DNA of 64,000 bases from Nocardioides zhouii (GTDB taxonomy: Bacteria; Actinomycetota; Actinomycetes; Propionibacteriales; Nocardioidaceae), in NCBI RefSeq assembly GCF_004137345.1, contig NZ_SDWV01000008.1, positions 1-64,000 of the forward strand, given 5' to 3'. Both the position numbers and the translations under genes were made by a program. Below the pieces are notes generated by a model, which was given only the letters and a program-made list of their open reading frames with translations, had not been told where the DNA came from and ran no database searches. Position 1 is the stretch's first letter; every line of letters starts with the position of its first letter. This document shows, piece by piece, positions 16,290 to 27,448 of the stretch.

Positions 16290-17376
16290 GGACCTGCGTA
16301 CGGCCGTCGTCGTCGCCCTCGGGGTTGCCCCAGTGGCCGGGTGCACCCGGTCCGGGCTGCGGCTGGGCCGGCGGCTGCGGCGCGCCCCACTGGCCAGGCT
16401 GGCTCGGCTGCTGCTGCGGCTGCTCGGCCGTGGCCGGCTGGCCCCACTGCCCGGGAGCCGGCTGCGCCTGCGGCGTGGAGTAGGGGTCGGGCTGCTGCTG
16501 CGCGGGCTGGCCCCACTGCTGCTGGGGCGGCGCGCCCCACGCGGCGCCGGGCTGGCCCCAGCCGCCCTGCGCGGGGTTCTGGCCCTGGTTCCACTGGGCC
16601 TCGTAGCTGCCCGGGACGAACTGCTGGCCCTTGCGGCCACCGCCGAAGTTGAGGCCCGAGCCCGCGACCGCGTCGGCGCCGTGGCCGAAGAGGACGGGGT
16701 AGGTCAGGCCGGCGATCGCGGCGCCGAGCAGGGGAGCGACGACGAAGAGCCAGAGTTGGACGATCGCGTCGGTGCCGGCGAAGACGCCCACGCCGATCGA
16801 CCGGGCCGGGTTGACCGAGGTGCCGGTCGCGCTCATCGAGGCGAAGTGGATCATCGCGAGCGCCAGGCCGATGGCCAGCGGGCCCATCGCCACGTTGACC
16901 TCGTTACGCTCGTCGGTGACCGCGAGGATCACCCAGAGGAAGACGGCGGTCATCAGGACCTCGAGCAGCAGCGCCGCCCACCAGGCGAAGCCGGTGCCCT
17001 GGTCGCCGAAGAAGTTCTGCGCCATGTTGCCCTCGGCGCTGAAGCCCTCGAAGCCGTGGTTGAGGCCGAAGAGCGCCGCGCCGGCGAGGAGCCCGCCGAG
17101 CAGCTGGGCGGCGGAGTAGATGCCGACCTGGTTCCACGGCAGCCGGCCGCCGAGGACGGCGCCGAGCGTGACGGCCGGGTTGAAGTGGCCGCCCGAGATG
17201 CGGCCGACGGCGTACGCCATCACGACCACGGTGAGACCGAAGGTGAGCCCGGTGGCCACGTAGTCGCCGCCGCTGCGCATGGCCGCCCCGCAGCCGAAGA
17301 AGACGAGCACGAAGGTGCCCAGGGTCTCGGCCGTGAACTTCTGGCCGGTGGTGGGTGTGTCGATGGTGTCGCTCAT
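16270..17376 (-). CDS. Aquaporin (MIP family) with a long Gln/Pro/Trp-rich C-terminal tail
   Basis: A 368-aa membrane channel for water or small neutral solutes. The first ~245 residues form the MIP core with six membrane helices and both half-helix motifs: GGHFNPAVTLG and GTSVNPARSIG. The short loops and Phe/His-rich lining resemble AqpZ-type water channels, though solute choice cannot be read with certainty. The last ~115 residues are a low-complexity cytoplasmic tail with repeated QWGQP, GQWGAP and QPQPG blocks, absent from typical aquaporins (about 230-250 aa). Start: ATG behind GAGGACAG. It is divergent from icd. Confidence 0.92.
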   Translation of the reverse strand: MSDTIDTPTTGQKFTAETLGTFVLVFFGCGAAMRSGGDYVATGLTFGLTVVVMAYAVGRISGGHFNPAVTLGAVLGGRLPWNQVGIYSAAQLLGGLLAGAALFGLNHGFEGFSAEGNMAQNFFGDQGTGFAWWAALLLEVLMTAVFLWVILAVTDERNEVNVAMGPLAIGLALAMIHFASMSATGTSVNPARSIGVGVFAGTDAIVQLWLFVVAPLLGAAIAGLTYPVLFGHGADAVAGSGLNFGGGRKGQQFVPGSYEAQWNQGQNPAQGGWGQPGAAWGAPPQQQWGQPAQQQPDPYSTPQAQPAPGQWGQPATAEQPQQQPSQPGQWGAPQPPAQPQPGPGAPGHWGNPEGDDDGRTQVRRPDQP

Positions 17377-17492
17377 CGCGAGCTGTCCTCCCAGTCGTGA
17401 CGGCCGTACCCCGCGTAGGCCACGCGAAGCCTAGCCGCGCTCGCACGGGGGTGCGAGGGTAGGCGAGTCGCACCGCGTGCCCACGTCAGGTA

Positions 17493-17506
17493 TCTTGACG
17501 TCAAGA
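17493..17506. promoter_or_regulatory. Perfect 14-bp palindrome upstream of icd (operator candidate)
   Basis: TCTTGACGTCAAGA reads the same on both strands. It lies 32 bp before the icd start and 117 bp before the aquaporin start, and overlaps a possible -35 (TTGACG at 17495-17500). The form fits a dimeric repressor or activator site. The protein is not known. Confidence 0.5.
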
Positions 17507-17537
17507 GTTACTGTCGATCCTCAGGAGCTGCCTACCC

Positions 17538-19766
<2,229 letters not shown>

Positions 19767-19800
19767 CACGTTCGGCTGGCGCCGAGACCCACGTCACGAC

Positions 19801-19835
19801 CAGGACCCCCGGGGAATACCTCCTCGGGGGTCCTG
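19801..19835 (+). terminator. Rho-independent-type terminator after icd
   Basis: CAGGACCCCCG (19801-19811) pairs perfectly with CGGGGGTCCTG (19825-19835) around a 13-nt loop, followed by TCTTG. It is 35 bp after the icd stop. Confidence 0.75.
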
Positions 19836-19849
19836 TCTTGCATCCTGTG

Positions 19850-21097
19850 ATGACCATGACGACTGCCGCCAGCAACCGCACCACCGATCCGACGTCGGAC
19901 GACCTCGACGTCCCCTCGGTCACCGCGCGCCACTTCGGCCTCGCTGTCGTCGCCCTGGCGATGGGCGGCTTCGCCATCGGCACCACCGAGTTCGTGACGA
20001 TGGGGCTGCTGCCACAGATCTCCCGCGGCGTGGACGTGTCGATCCCCACGGGCGGCCACGTCATCTCCGCGTACGCCGTCGGGGTGGTGGTCGGCGCCCC
20101 GCTGCTCGCCTTCCTCGGCGCGCGGCTGCCCCGCCGGGCGCTGCTCGTGGCCCTGATGGCCGCGTTCGCGGTGGGCAACGGCGTGAGCGCCCTCGCCACG
20201 TCGTACGAGCAGCTGATGCTCGCCCGGTTCGCCGCCGGCCTGCCGCACGGCGCCTACTTCGGCGTCGCGTCCCTCGTCGCGGCGAGCATGGCCCGCCCCT
20301 CGCGCAAGGGTCGTGCCGTCTCCCAGGTCATGCTCGGCCTCTCCGTCGCCAACGTGGTGGGTGTCCCGGCAGCGACGCTGCTCGGCCAGGAGCTCGGGTG
20401 GCGGGCCGCCTTCTGGGCCGCGGCCGGCCTGGCCGTGGTGACCCTCGGCCTCGTCGCGTGGTTCGTCCCGTCGTGCCCCGGTGACGCCGAGGCGAGCGGA
20501 CGTCGCGAGCTCAGCGCCTTCAAGGTCCCGCAGGTCTGGCTGACGCTGCTGGCCGGTGCCGTGGGCTTCGGCGGCATGTTCGCCGTCTACACCTACATCG
20601 CTCCTGTCGTCACGGACGTGTCCGGGCTGGGGGAGCGCTCGGTCCCGGTCTACCTGCTCTTCTTCGGCCTCGGCATGGTGGTCGGCACGTGGGTCGCCGG
20701 GATCATGGCCGACTGGTCGATCTTCCGCTCGCTCATCATCGGCGGCGTGGGCATGGCCGCGACGATGCTGCTCTTCTGGGCCACGGCGCCGTACGGGTGG
20801 GCCGCGCTGCCGGTCGTCTTCCTCATCACCGTGCTCGGCTCGGTGCTGGTGGTCAACCTGCAGCTGCGCCTGATGGACGTGGCGGGCGACGCCCAGACCC
20901 TCGGCGCCGCGATGAACCACGCCTCGCTCAATGTCGCCAACGCCCTCGGCGCCTGGCTGGGCGGCGTGGTGATCGCCTCGGGCTACGGCCTGCGCGCCCC
21001 GGCCCTCGTCGGCCTCGTCCTGTCGCTGGCGGGTGTCGTCATCCTCCTGATCTCGGCGCGACTCCACGTGCGCGGCCGAACCGTCACAGGTTCCTGA
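19850..21097 (+). CDS. MFS transporter, DHA1-type exporter (AraJ/YdhP-like)
   Basis: A 415-aa, 12-helix major facilitator protein of the drug:H+ antiporter 1 group. The opening helix has GGFAIGTTEFVTMGLLPQIS, typical of the AraJ/YdhP/sugar-efflux branch, and the cytoplasmic loop 2-3 motif is seen as LGARLPRRALLV. Motif C-like sequence (GLSVANVVGVPAATLLGQ) indicates an exporter. The substrate is unknown. Starts at ATG 19850 or 19856 are equally possible; a TTG at 19838 lies in the terminator tail and is unlikely. It stands alone after the icd terminator. Confidence 0.88.
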   Translation: MTMTTAASNRTTDPTSDDLDVPSVTARHFGLAVVALAMGGFAIGTTEFVTMGLLPQISRGVDVSIPTGGHVISAYAVGVVVGAPLLAFLGARLPRRALLVALMAAFAVGNGVSALATSYEQLMLARFAAGLPHGAYFGVASLVAASMARPSRKGRAVSQVMLGLSVANVVGVPAATLLGQELGWRAAFWAAAGLAVVTLGLVAWFVPSCPGDAEASGRRELSAFKVPQVWLTLLAGAVGFGGMFAVYTYIAPVVTDVSGLGERSVPVYLLFFGLGMVVGTWVAGIMADWSIFRSLIIGGVGMAATMLLFWATAPYGWAALPVVFLITVLGSVLVVNLQLRLMDVAGDAQTLGAAMNHASLNVANALGAWLGGVVIASGYGLRAPALVGLVLSLAGVVILLISARLHVRGRTVTGS

Positions 21098-21164
21098 GTT
21101 TTCCTGCCGTTAACACGGCCGGAACCGTTGCGTAGCCGGGGTTTGGAACGATCCAATGACACGA

Positions 21165-21181
21165 GGGCGGAGAGTCCGCCC
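21165..21181 (+). promoter_or_regulatory. Short hairpin in the leader of the 52-aa gene
   Basis: GGGCGGA (21165-21171) pairs with TCCGCCC (21175-21181) around a 3-nt loop, 21 bases before the ATG at 21203. It may end MFS transcripts or act on translation of the small gene. Confidence 0.4.
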
Positions 21182-21202
21182 GACTGGCACTGGGGAGTCA
21201 GC

Positions 21203-21361
21203 ATGGACGAGAACAAGATCGCGATCGAGATGGAGCGCCGGCGGAGCCTGGCCGACCGCAACATCGGCCAGGTGGTCGAGCTGCTCGAGCGGCGCCGCGA
21301 GCTGCGGGGCATCTACCCGATGGCCGACCTGGTCGCCGACAACGTGGGCTGGATCGTCTGA
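21203..21361 (+). CDS. 52-aa protein of unknown function
   Basis: The product, 52 aa, is highly charged with an amphipathic helix (KIAIEMERRRSLADRNIGQVVELLERRREL) and a short hydrophobic end (ADLVADNVGWIV). A GGGGAG ribosome binding site lies five bases before the ATG, and codon use is as in neighbouring genes, so it looks real. A hairpin precedes it. It is convergent with the beta-propeller gene. No family was recognised; the helix could bind a partner protein. Confidence 0.6.
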   Translation: MDENKIAIEMERRRSLADRNIGQVVELLERRRELRGIYPMADLVADNVGWIV

Positions 21362-21380
21362 GCCGAGTCGTGGGTGCCGA

Positions 21381-22598
21381 TCAGCCGAGTCCCGGCAACG
21401 GCTGGTCGGCCCACTCGGTGAGGCCGTCGGACGAGCACACCAGCGCGTCGTAGCGCCCGCGCTCGACCACCACGCACACGTCGTCGCCCGACGCGAAGAC
21501 GCCGCTCTCGAACGCGGACAGCTGGATCGGGGTGACGAACCCCTCGTCGTCGATGCGCAGCAGGTGGTGCGACTCGGTGGTCAGGTAGGCCGTGCCGTCG
21601 GCCCCGACCGCGAGCGCCGACATGTTCCGCACCCGGTCGGTACTCATGGTGTCCAGGCTTCGGGCCACGACGCCCGCTGCTGACGCCCACGTGGTGCCGC
21701 CATCGTGCGAGACCTGGACGTCGAGAAGGGGAATTCCGCCGCTCGGGTCGTCACCAGAGAGGGCCACGGCCACGTGGTCGCCGGAGCCGGCGACCACGGC
21801 GCTGCTGACCTTCTCCGTGGCCCGCGTCGCGATCTTGTTTTCCCAGTTCCGGCCGTCGTCGGTGGTGGAGATCCATGTCACGGGTCCGGTGCCGGTGCCG
21901 GTGACGGCGACAAGCCTCCCGTCCGCCGTGACATGAGCGGCATAGGTCCGCCGATCCGCCTGCGCCGGCAGCGGCACCAGCTTGTCGCCGCGCAGCAAGC
22001 GCCACCCGTCGACAGTTGGCACCGCCGTGTCGCCGGCCATCACGTCGCCACTTCCCGGCCCGGTGTCGAAGATCTCCGACCGGTCGCCCGCGGGGGAGAG
22101 CCGGAAGGTTCCGCGGGCGTCCTGGACGAGCCAGCCGCCGGGCACCGGGGTGACCGTGGGGAAGGACGCCCCCAGGACTTCGCCGAAGACGCCGTCGCCG
22201 TCGCGCGTGACCAGTGCGAACTGGCACGGGTCGAAGTCGCATCCGCGCCACAGCGCCACCTGCGCGCCGCCCTCGCCACCGGCGATCGACCACAGCTGGA
22301 CCTGGTCGTCGTCGAGCACCGCCCGGACGCTCGAGGGCAGCCGCTCGTCAGGTGCGCTGGTCCCGTCCCAGGGCGTCGAGGTCGCCGGTCGCGTCGGGTC
22401 GGGGGAGGCGTCGTCCGCCCCGACCAGACCGCCCGCGGCAGCGCCCAGCCCGCCGACCACGACCGCGGTGGCCAGCCCCGACGCGATCGTCGTACGGCGG
22501 CGACGGCGGCTGGCGGCGGCCCGGTCGAGGACGGCGTCGAAGCCGGGCTGGGCGACTCGGTCGGCGACGTCGTGCTGGAGGTCGGTGGGAAGAATCAT
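21381..22598 (-). CDS. Membrane-anchored beta-propeller protein (BNR/sialidase-like repeats), sigma partner
   Basis: A 405-aa protein with a basic N-terminus, one membrane segment (about residues 38-60) and an outer domain of about 320 residues. Repeats such as STTDDGRNWE and VSHDGGTTWASA match the Asp-box (BNR) repeat of six- or seven-bladed propellers, seen in sialidases and in non-enzymatic sensors. Its ATG overlaps the stop of the ECF sigma gene by four bases, so the two are coupled. That arrangement suggests a regulator or sensor tied to this sigma factor, in the place an anti-sigma gene usually takes. It lacks a recognisable zinc anti-sigma domain. Confidence 0.75.
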   Translation of the reverse strand: MILPTDLQHDVADRVAQPGFDAVLDRAAASRRRRRTTIASGLATAVVVGGLGAAAGGLVGADDASPDPTRPATSTPWDGTSAPDERLPSSVRAVLDDDQVQLWSIAGGEGGAQVALWRGCDFDPCQFALVTRDGDGVFGEVLGASFPTVTPVPGGWLVQDARGTFRLSPAGDRSEIFDTGPGSGDVMAGDTAVPTVDGWRLLRGDKLVPLPAQADRRTYAAHVTADGRLVAVTGTGTGPVTWISTTDDGRNWENKIATRATEKVSSAVVAGSGDHVAVALSGDDPSGGIPLLDVQVSHDGGTTWASAAGVVARSLDTMSTDRVRNMSALAVGADGTAYLTTESHHLLRIDDEGFVTPIQLSAFESGVFASGDDVCVVVERGRYDALVCSSDGLTEWADQPLPGLG

Positions 22599-23116
22599 CG
22601 GGGGCTCCGCTCGGTGGGCTCTATCTCCGGCTCGGGTTCGGTGAGCAGCTCCGCGAGCGCGGCCCGACCGCGGGACAGCCGCGCCTTGACCGTGCCGACG
22701 GGGGCGCCGACCGCCTCGGCCACCTCATGCACCGGGAGGTCGGCGAGGTGGTGGAGGGCGATCGCCTCGCGCTGGGCGGCGGGCAGCCGGCGCAGTGCAG
22801 CCAGCAGCACGAGCCGGTCCTCCGGCAGGTCGGCGTACGACTCCTCGGCGACGAGGCGGTGGCTGACGTCGCGGAAGAAGCGGCCGCGCCGCCACCGGGT
22901 GCGGGTGACGTTGACCGCGACGGTGCGCAGCCAGGCCTCGGGGTTGTCGGCCGCCAGGAAGGAGCGCCCGGAGTTCACGGCCCGGGCGAAGGCCTCCATC
23001 ACGGCGTCCTCGGCCTCGACCGGGTCCCCGGTGACGCCGGTGAGCTGGCCCACGAGCCGGCGGTAGGACGTGGCGTACACCTCGTGCACGCGGTCCACCG
23101 CACTCCTCGGGGGCAT
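22595..23116 (-). CDS. ECF RNA polymerase sigma factor (SigE-like)
   Basis: A 173-aa extracytoplasmic-function sigma factor. Region 2 runs from about residue 10 to 80 (VYATSYRRLVGQLTGVTGD...DAVMEAFARAV, NPEAWLRTVAVNVTR) and region 4 from about 105 to 155 (ALRRLPAAQREAIALHHLAD, VAEAVGAPVGTVKARLSRGR). ATG 23116 is chosen over the upstream in-frame start because GGGAGGG precedes it and homology begins there. The next gene overlaps by four bases. The signal it answers is unknown. Confidence 0.9.
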   Translation of the reverse strand: MPPRSAVDRVHEVYATSYRRLVGQLTGVTGDPVEAEDAVMEAFARAVNSGRSFLAADNPEAWLRTVAVNVTRTRWRRGRFFRDVSHRLVAEESYADLPEDRLVLLAALRRLPAAQREAIALHHLADLPVHEVAEAVGAPVGTVKARLSRGRAALAELLTEPEPEIEPTERSPR

Positions 23117-23197
23117 GGCCCACCCTCCCACTGGTCGTCTGCTCTCAGCATGACGACTCGTGGGACGGCGGGGCGGTTGCATGCCCCGAGGAGTTCG

Positions 23198-24424
23198 CTA
23201 GATCAGCCAGCAGCCGCTGAGCTGCGGGAGCCCGGCGAACCTCGCCTCGAAGAACGGCAGGGCCTCGGTCGTCTGCGGGACGATGCCGCCGACGTGGCCC
23301 GGCGCGAGGTTGGTGGAGAGCCGCACGTTGGCGCCCCGGTCGCACCACGACCGCGCCATCTGCTTGCCGACGGCGTACGGGATGACGTCGTCGATCGCGG
23401 AGTGGGTGACCAGCACCGGGACGGTCGGCCTGATGGTGCCGATCCGCTGGGCCTCGACGATCGACCGGAACGGCTCGACGGCCATCAGTGCCGACATCGG
23501 CTGGCCGTTGGCGCTGAGCGTCGACGACTTCACGAACGAGTGGTTGAGCAGGTCGAAGACGCACTCGGTCTCGACCTGGTCGCTCACCGCGCGACCGCGG
23601 TCGTTGAGGTAGGGGGAGAGGTCGACATCGTAGCTGGCCGAGAGACCGCGGAGCGCGAAGTAGGCGAACGCGGAGTAGAGCCCGCCGTCGAGGGCGGTGG
23701 CGACCTTCGCCAGGTCGGCGGGAACCGCGCCGACCACCGCGCCCTTGACCCGCAGGTCGGGGGCGTAGGTGGACGCGAGCTCGACCGCGGACGCCGCGGC
23801 GCCGCCACCCTGCGAGTAGCCCATCAGGCCGACCGGGCTGCTCGAGCTGAGCCCCGTGCCCGACAAACGCTGCGCGGCACGTACGACGTCGAGCGTGGCG
23901 CGGCCCTGGGAGACCCGGTCCATGTAGGTGTGGACGCCGACGGTGCCGAGGCCCTCGTAGTCGGGCATCGCGACGGCGTAGCCGCGCTGGAGGAGCGCCT
24001 CGATCCCGAGCCCTTCGTACTCGATGCCCTCGGAGAACTGCCGCGACGGCGCGCAGCGGTCCGCCATGCCCTGCGTGCCGGGCGCGTAGCCGATGACCGG
24101 ACGGGTGCCCGGGCCGATCCATGACGTCGTCGGGACCAGCACCGTCCCGGAGACCGCGATGGGCTTCCCGGTCCGGTTGGTGGTGCGGTAGAGCACCCGC
24201 TGGGCGTTGCGGACCAGGCTGGTGGCGTCGAGGGGGTCGAGCAGGAACGCGACCTTCTCGCTGCGGATCACCGCGCCGTTGACGCCCGGCAGGACGGCGG
24301 GGGCTTCGTAGAACGCCGGTCGGGGCGGCTCGGGGACGACGGCGCCCGCCGACGTCGTACCGAGGGCGCCGACCGCGAGCGTGGCGGTGAGCAGGGTGAG
24401 GAGTGACGCGATCGTCCGAGACAT
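23198..24424 (-). CDS. Secreted lipase/esterase (secretory lipase family, alpha/beta hydrolase)
   Basis: A 408-aa exported hydrolase. The first ~27 residues form a Sec signal peptide ending TSAGA. The catalytic triad is visible: Ser in GYSQGGGAA, Asp in HSAIDDVIPY, and His in PGHVGG. The overall pattern (PGTQGMADRCAPS, MPDYEGLG, GLMGYSQGG) matches the secretory lipase (LIP) family that hydrolyses acylglycerols. Four cysteines outside the signal suggest disulfides. TAGGTT seven bases before the ATG suggests a leaderless message. It is divergent from trpS. Confidence 0.9.
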   Translation of the reverse strand: MSRTIASLLTLLTATLAVGALGTTSAGAVVPEPPRPAFYEAPAVLPGVNGAVIRSEKVAFLLDPLDATSLVRNAQRVLYRTTNRTGKPIAVSGTVLVPTTSWIGPGTRPVIGYAPGTQGMADRCAPSRQFSEGIEYEGLGIEALLQRGYAVAMPDYEGLGTVGVHTYMDRVSQGRATLDVVRAAQRLSGTGLSSSSPVGLMGYSQGGGAAASAVELASTYAPDLRVKGAVVGAVPADLAKVATALDGGLYSAFAYFALRGLSASYDVDLSPYLNDRGRAVSDQVETECVFDLLNHSFVKSSTLSANGQPMSALMAVEPFRSIVEAQRIGTIRPTVPVLVTHSAIDDVIPYAVGKQMARSWCDRGANVRLSTNLAPGHVGGIVPQTTEALPFFEARFAGLPQLSGCWLI

Positions 24425-24431
24425 GCCTGCG

Positions 24432-24437
24432 AACCTA
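24432..24437 (-). promoter_or_regulatory. Candidate -10 box (TAGGTT) for leaderless lipase mRNA
   Basis: On the minus strand TAGGTT precedes the ATG at 24424 by seven bases. Confidence 0.4.
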
Positions 24438-24466
24438 CTCGCGAGTCACTTGTCTCCGACCTGTGA

Positions 24467-25588
<1,122 letters not shown>

Positions 25589-25598
25589 GGTCGAAGGC

Positions 25599-26108
25599 GT
25601 GCCCACCATCGGAGTAGCCATCGCGATCCCCGACCCCTGGGCCACCGAGCTCCAGGACTACCGCACGTCCATCGGGGACGCCACCGCCGCCCACATCCCG
25701 ACCCACATCACGCTCCTGCCGCCGATCGAGCTCGAGACCGCCGCGATCGAGCCCGTGTCCGAGCACCTCGCCGCGGCCGCGGCCGCCGTCGAGCCCTTCG
25801 ACATCCACCTGCGCGGCACGGGGACGTTCCGCCCGATCTCGCCGGTGGTCTTCGTGACGGTCGCGGCCGGCGTCTCGGGCTGCGAGCTGCTCGCCGACGC
25901 CGTACGCAGCGGGCCGCTCGGGGTCGACCTGACTTTCCCGTACCACCCGCACGTGACGATCGCCCACCACCTCGACGACGCCACCCTGGACCGCGCCTAC
26001 GGTGAGCTCCAGGACTTCGAGTGCTCCTTCGACGCGGCGTCCTTCAGCCTCTACGTCCACGACGACAGTGCCGGGTGGGTCCCCACGCACGAGTTCGGCC
26101 TCGGCTGA
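25599..26108 (+). CDS. 2H phosphoesterase family protein (2'-5' RNA ligase-like)
   Basis: A 169-aa cytosolic protein with the two HxT/S motifs of the 2H family: THITLLPP (near residue 37) and HPHVTIAHH (near residue 123). Both histidines and threonines are kept, so it is probably an active cyclic phosphodiesterase or RNA ligase; the natural substrate is unknown. GTG 25599 is chosen because TAGGGT lies seven bases before it; the longer frame from 25545 is inside trpS. The next gene overlaps the stop by one base. Confidence 0.85.
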   Translation: MPTIGVAIAIPDPWATELQDYRTSIGDATAAHIPTHITLLPPIELETAAIEPVSEHLAAAAAAVEPFDIHLRGTGTFRPISPVVFVTVAAGVSGCELLADAVRSGPLGVDLTFPYHPHVTIAHHLDDATLDRAYGELQDFECSFDAASFSLYVHDDSAGWVPTHEFGLG

Positions 26109-27157
26109 TGTCGATCCTCTCGGGCGCCAAGGCTCGTCTCCACGAGGTGCGGGAGCGACGCCCCCTCATCGACCACGTCATCCGGATGGTGGAGCACTAC
26201 GGCCACGTCAAGGGCAGCGCCCTCGCCGCCGCGGTGACGTACTTCGCGTTCCTCTCGTTCTTCCCGATCCTGGCGCTGGCGTTCGCTGTCGTCGGCCTCG
26301 TCTCCCGCGGCTACCCCAACGCAGACGATGACCTGCTCGCTGCCCTCAACGATGTGCTGCCGGGAATCATCGGCGGCGAGGACGGCCTCGACCTCGAAAC
26401 CTTCCAGAAGAACGCTCCCGGCGTCCTGAGCATCGGGATCCTGCTCGCGCTCTACTCCGGCCTCGGCTGGCTCTCCGGCATGCGCACCGCGCTGGTCGAG
26501 GTGTTCGAGGAGCCCGAGCGCGAGCAGCCCAACTTCGTGGTGGGCAAGGTGCGCGACGTCCTCGCCCTGCTGACCCTGGGCTCCGTGCTGATCGTCAGCG
26601 TCGCGGTATCCGGCGTCGCCACGAAGATCGCCACGCCGATCCTGGACTACGTCGGGCTCGGCGCAGGGGCGACGCCGTTGCTGTGGGTGTTCGCCCTGGT
26701 GCTCGGCCTGGCCGCCAGCGCGCTCCTGTTCTTCGCGTTCTTCAAGCTCTTGGCCTCGCCCGACATCCCGACCCGCTCGCTGTGGTCCGGCGCGCTGCTC
26801 GGGGCCGTCGCCTTCGAGCTGCTGAAGCAGCTGTCGACCGTCCTGCTCCAGGCCACGCGCGAGGCGCCCGCCGTCCAGGCCTTCGGCATCGCCCTGATCC
26901 TGGTGGTCTGGATCAACTACTTCTCCCGCGTCGTGGTCTACGCCGCCGCCTGGGCTCACACGTCACCCGAGGCGCGCGCCGCCCGCGAGGCACGCACCGT
27001 GGCCGAGCAGACCGTCGAGGGCCCCCGCATCGACCTCGCCGCGGCAACGGACGTCGTACGACCCTCGCCGACGTCGCCCTCCTCGCCGAAGGCCGCCTTC
27101 GCCGCCGGTGCCGCCGCGATGCTCGGCGTGGTCGCAGTCGTACGCCGCCGCCGCTGA
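26108..27157 (+). CDS. YihY/BrkB family membrane protein
   Basis: A 349-aa integral membrane protein with about six helices in residues 35-290. The opening HVKGSALAAAVTYFAFLSFFPILAL is the family signature. Once thought to be ribonuclease BN, the family has no proven function; transport is suspected. The C-terminal ~60 residues form a Pro/Ser-rich linker and one more hydrophobic segment (AAFAAGAAAMLGVVAVV) ending RRRR. The start overlaps the stop of the 2H-family gene. Confidence 0.88.
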   Translation: MSILSGAKARLHEVRERRPLIDHVIRMVEHYGHVKGSALAAAVTYFAFLSFFPILALAFAVVGLVSRGYPNADDDLLAALNDVLPGIIGGEDGLDLETFQKNAPGVLSIGILLALYSGLGWLSGMRTALVEVFEEPEREQPNFVVGKVRDVLALLTLGSVLIVSVAVSGVATKIATPILDYVGLGAGATPLLWVFALVLGLAASALLFFAFFKLLASPDIPTRSLWSGALLGAVAFELLKQLSTVLLQATREAPAVQAFGIALILVVWINYFSRVVVYAAAWAHTSPEARAAREARTVAEQTVEGPRIDLAAATDVVRPSPTSPSSPKAAFAAGAAAMLGVVAVVRRRR

Positions 27158-27206
27158 TCCCTGCTCCGCCGCCGCGCCTCCCCGCCGCTGCCGCACTCCC
27201 GCTACT

Positions 27207-27263
27207 CGAGCGGTGGTGGAGCCACATTTGCGAGCCGGCGGATTGTGGGTGGACCACCGCTCG
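27207..27263. repeat. P52 palindrome, left pair, copy 1
   Basis: CGAGCGGTGG at the left pairs with CCACCGCTCG at the right; further in, CCACA pairs with TGTGG. The core from AGCGG to CCGCT is 53 nt (27209-27261). The next copy starts 83 nt on. Confidence 0.9.
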
Positions 27264-27290
27264 CCGGGCATGTCGTGCGGAACACGGTCT

Positions 27291-27344
27291 GAGCGGTGGT
27301 GGAGCCACATGTGCGAGCCGCAGAGTGTGGATGGACCACCGCTC
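27291..27344. repeat. P52 palindrome, left pair, copy 2
   Basis: GAGCGGTGG...CCACCGCTC with an inner CCACAT/GTGTGG pairing, core 52 nt (27292-27343). It is separated from copy 1 by a 30-bp spacer unlike the one in the 1-302 array. From 27345 to 27448 no further repeat was recognised. Confidence 0.9.
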
Positions 27345-27448
27345 GCCGAGGACCAGGAAGCGTCCACAGGGAAGCGTCGATGCTGCCTCTCCACAGAGCC
27401 GGCGGTCGTCCGTGGTGCAGAAGGTTCCAGCCATGGCGCGATGGACCG

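Noticed and set aside
27296..27448. Upstream start for the DUF559 gene
   Set aside because: The added 51 residues are translated from a P52 palindrome and the sequence after it; homology begins at ATG 27449.
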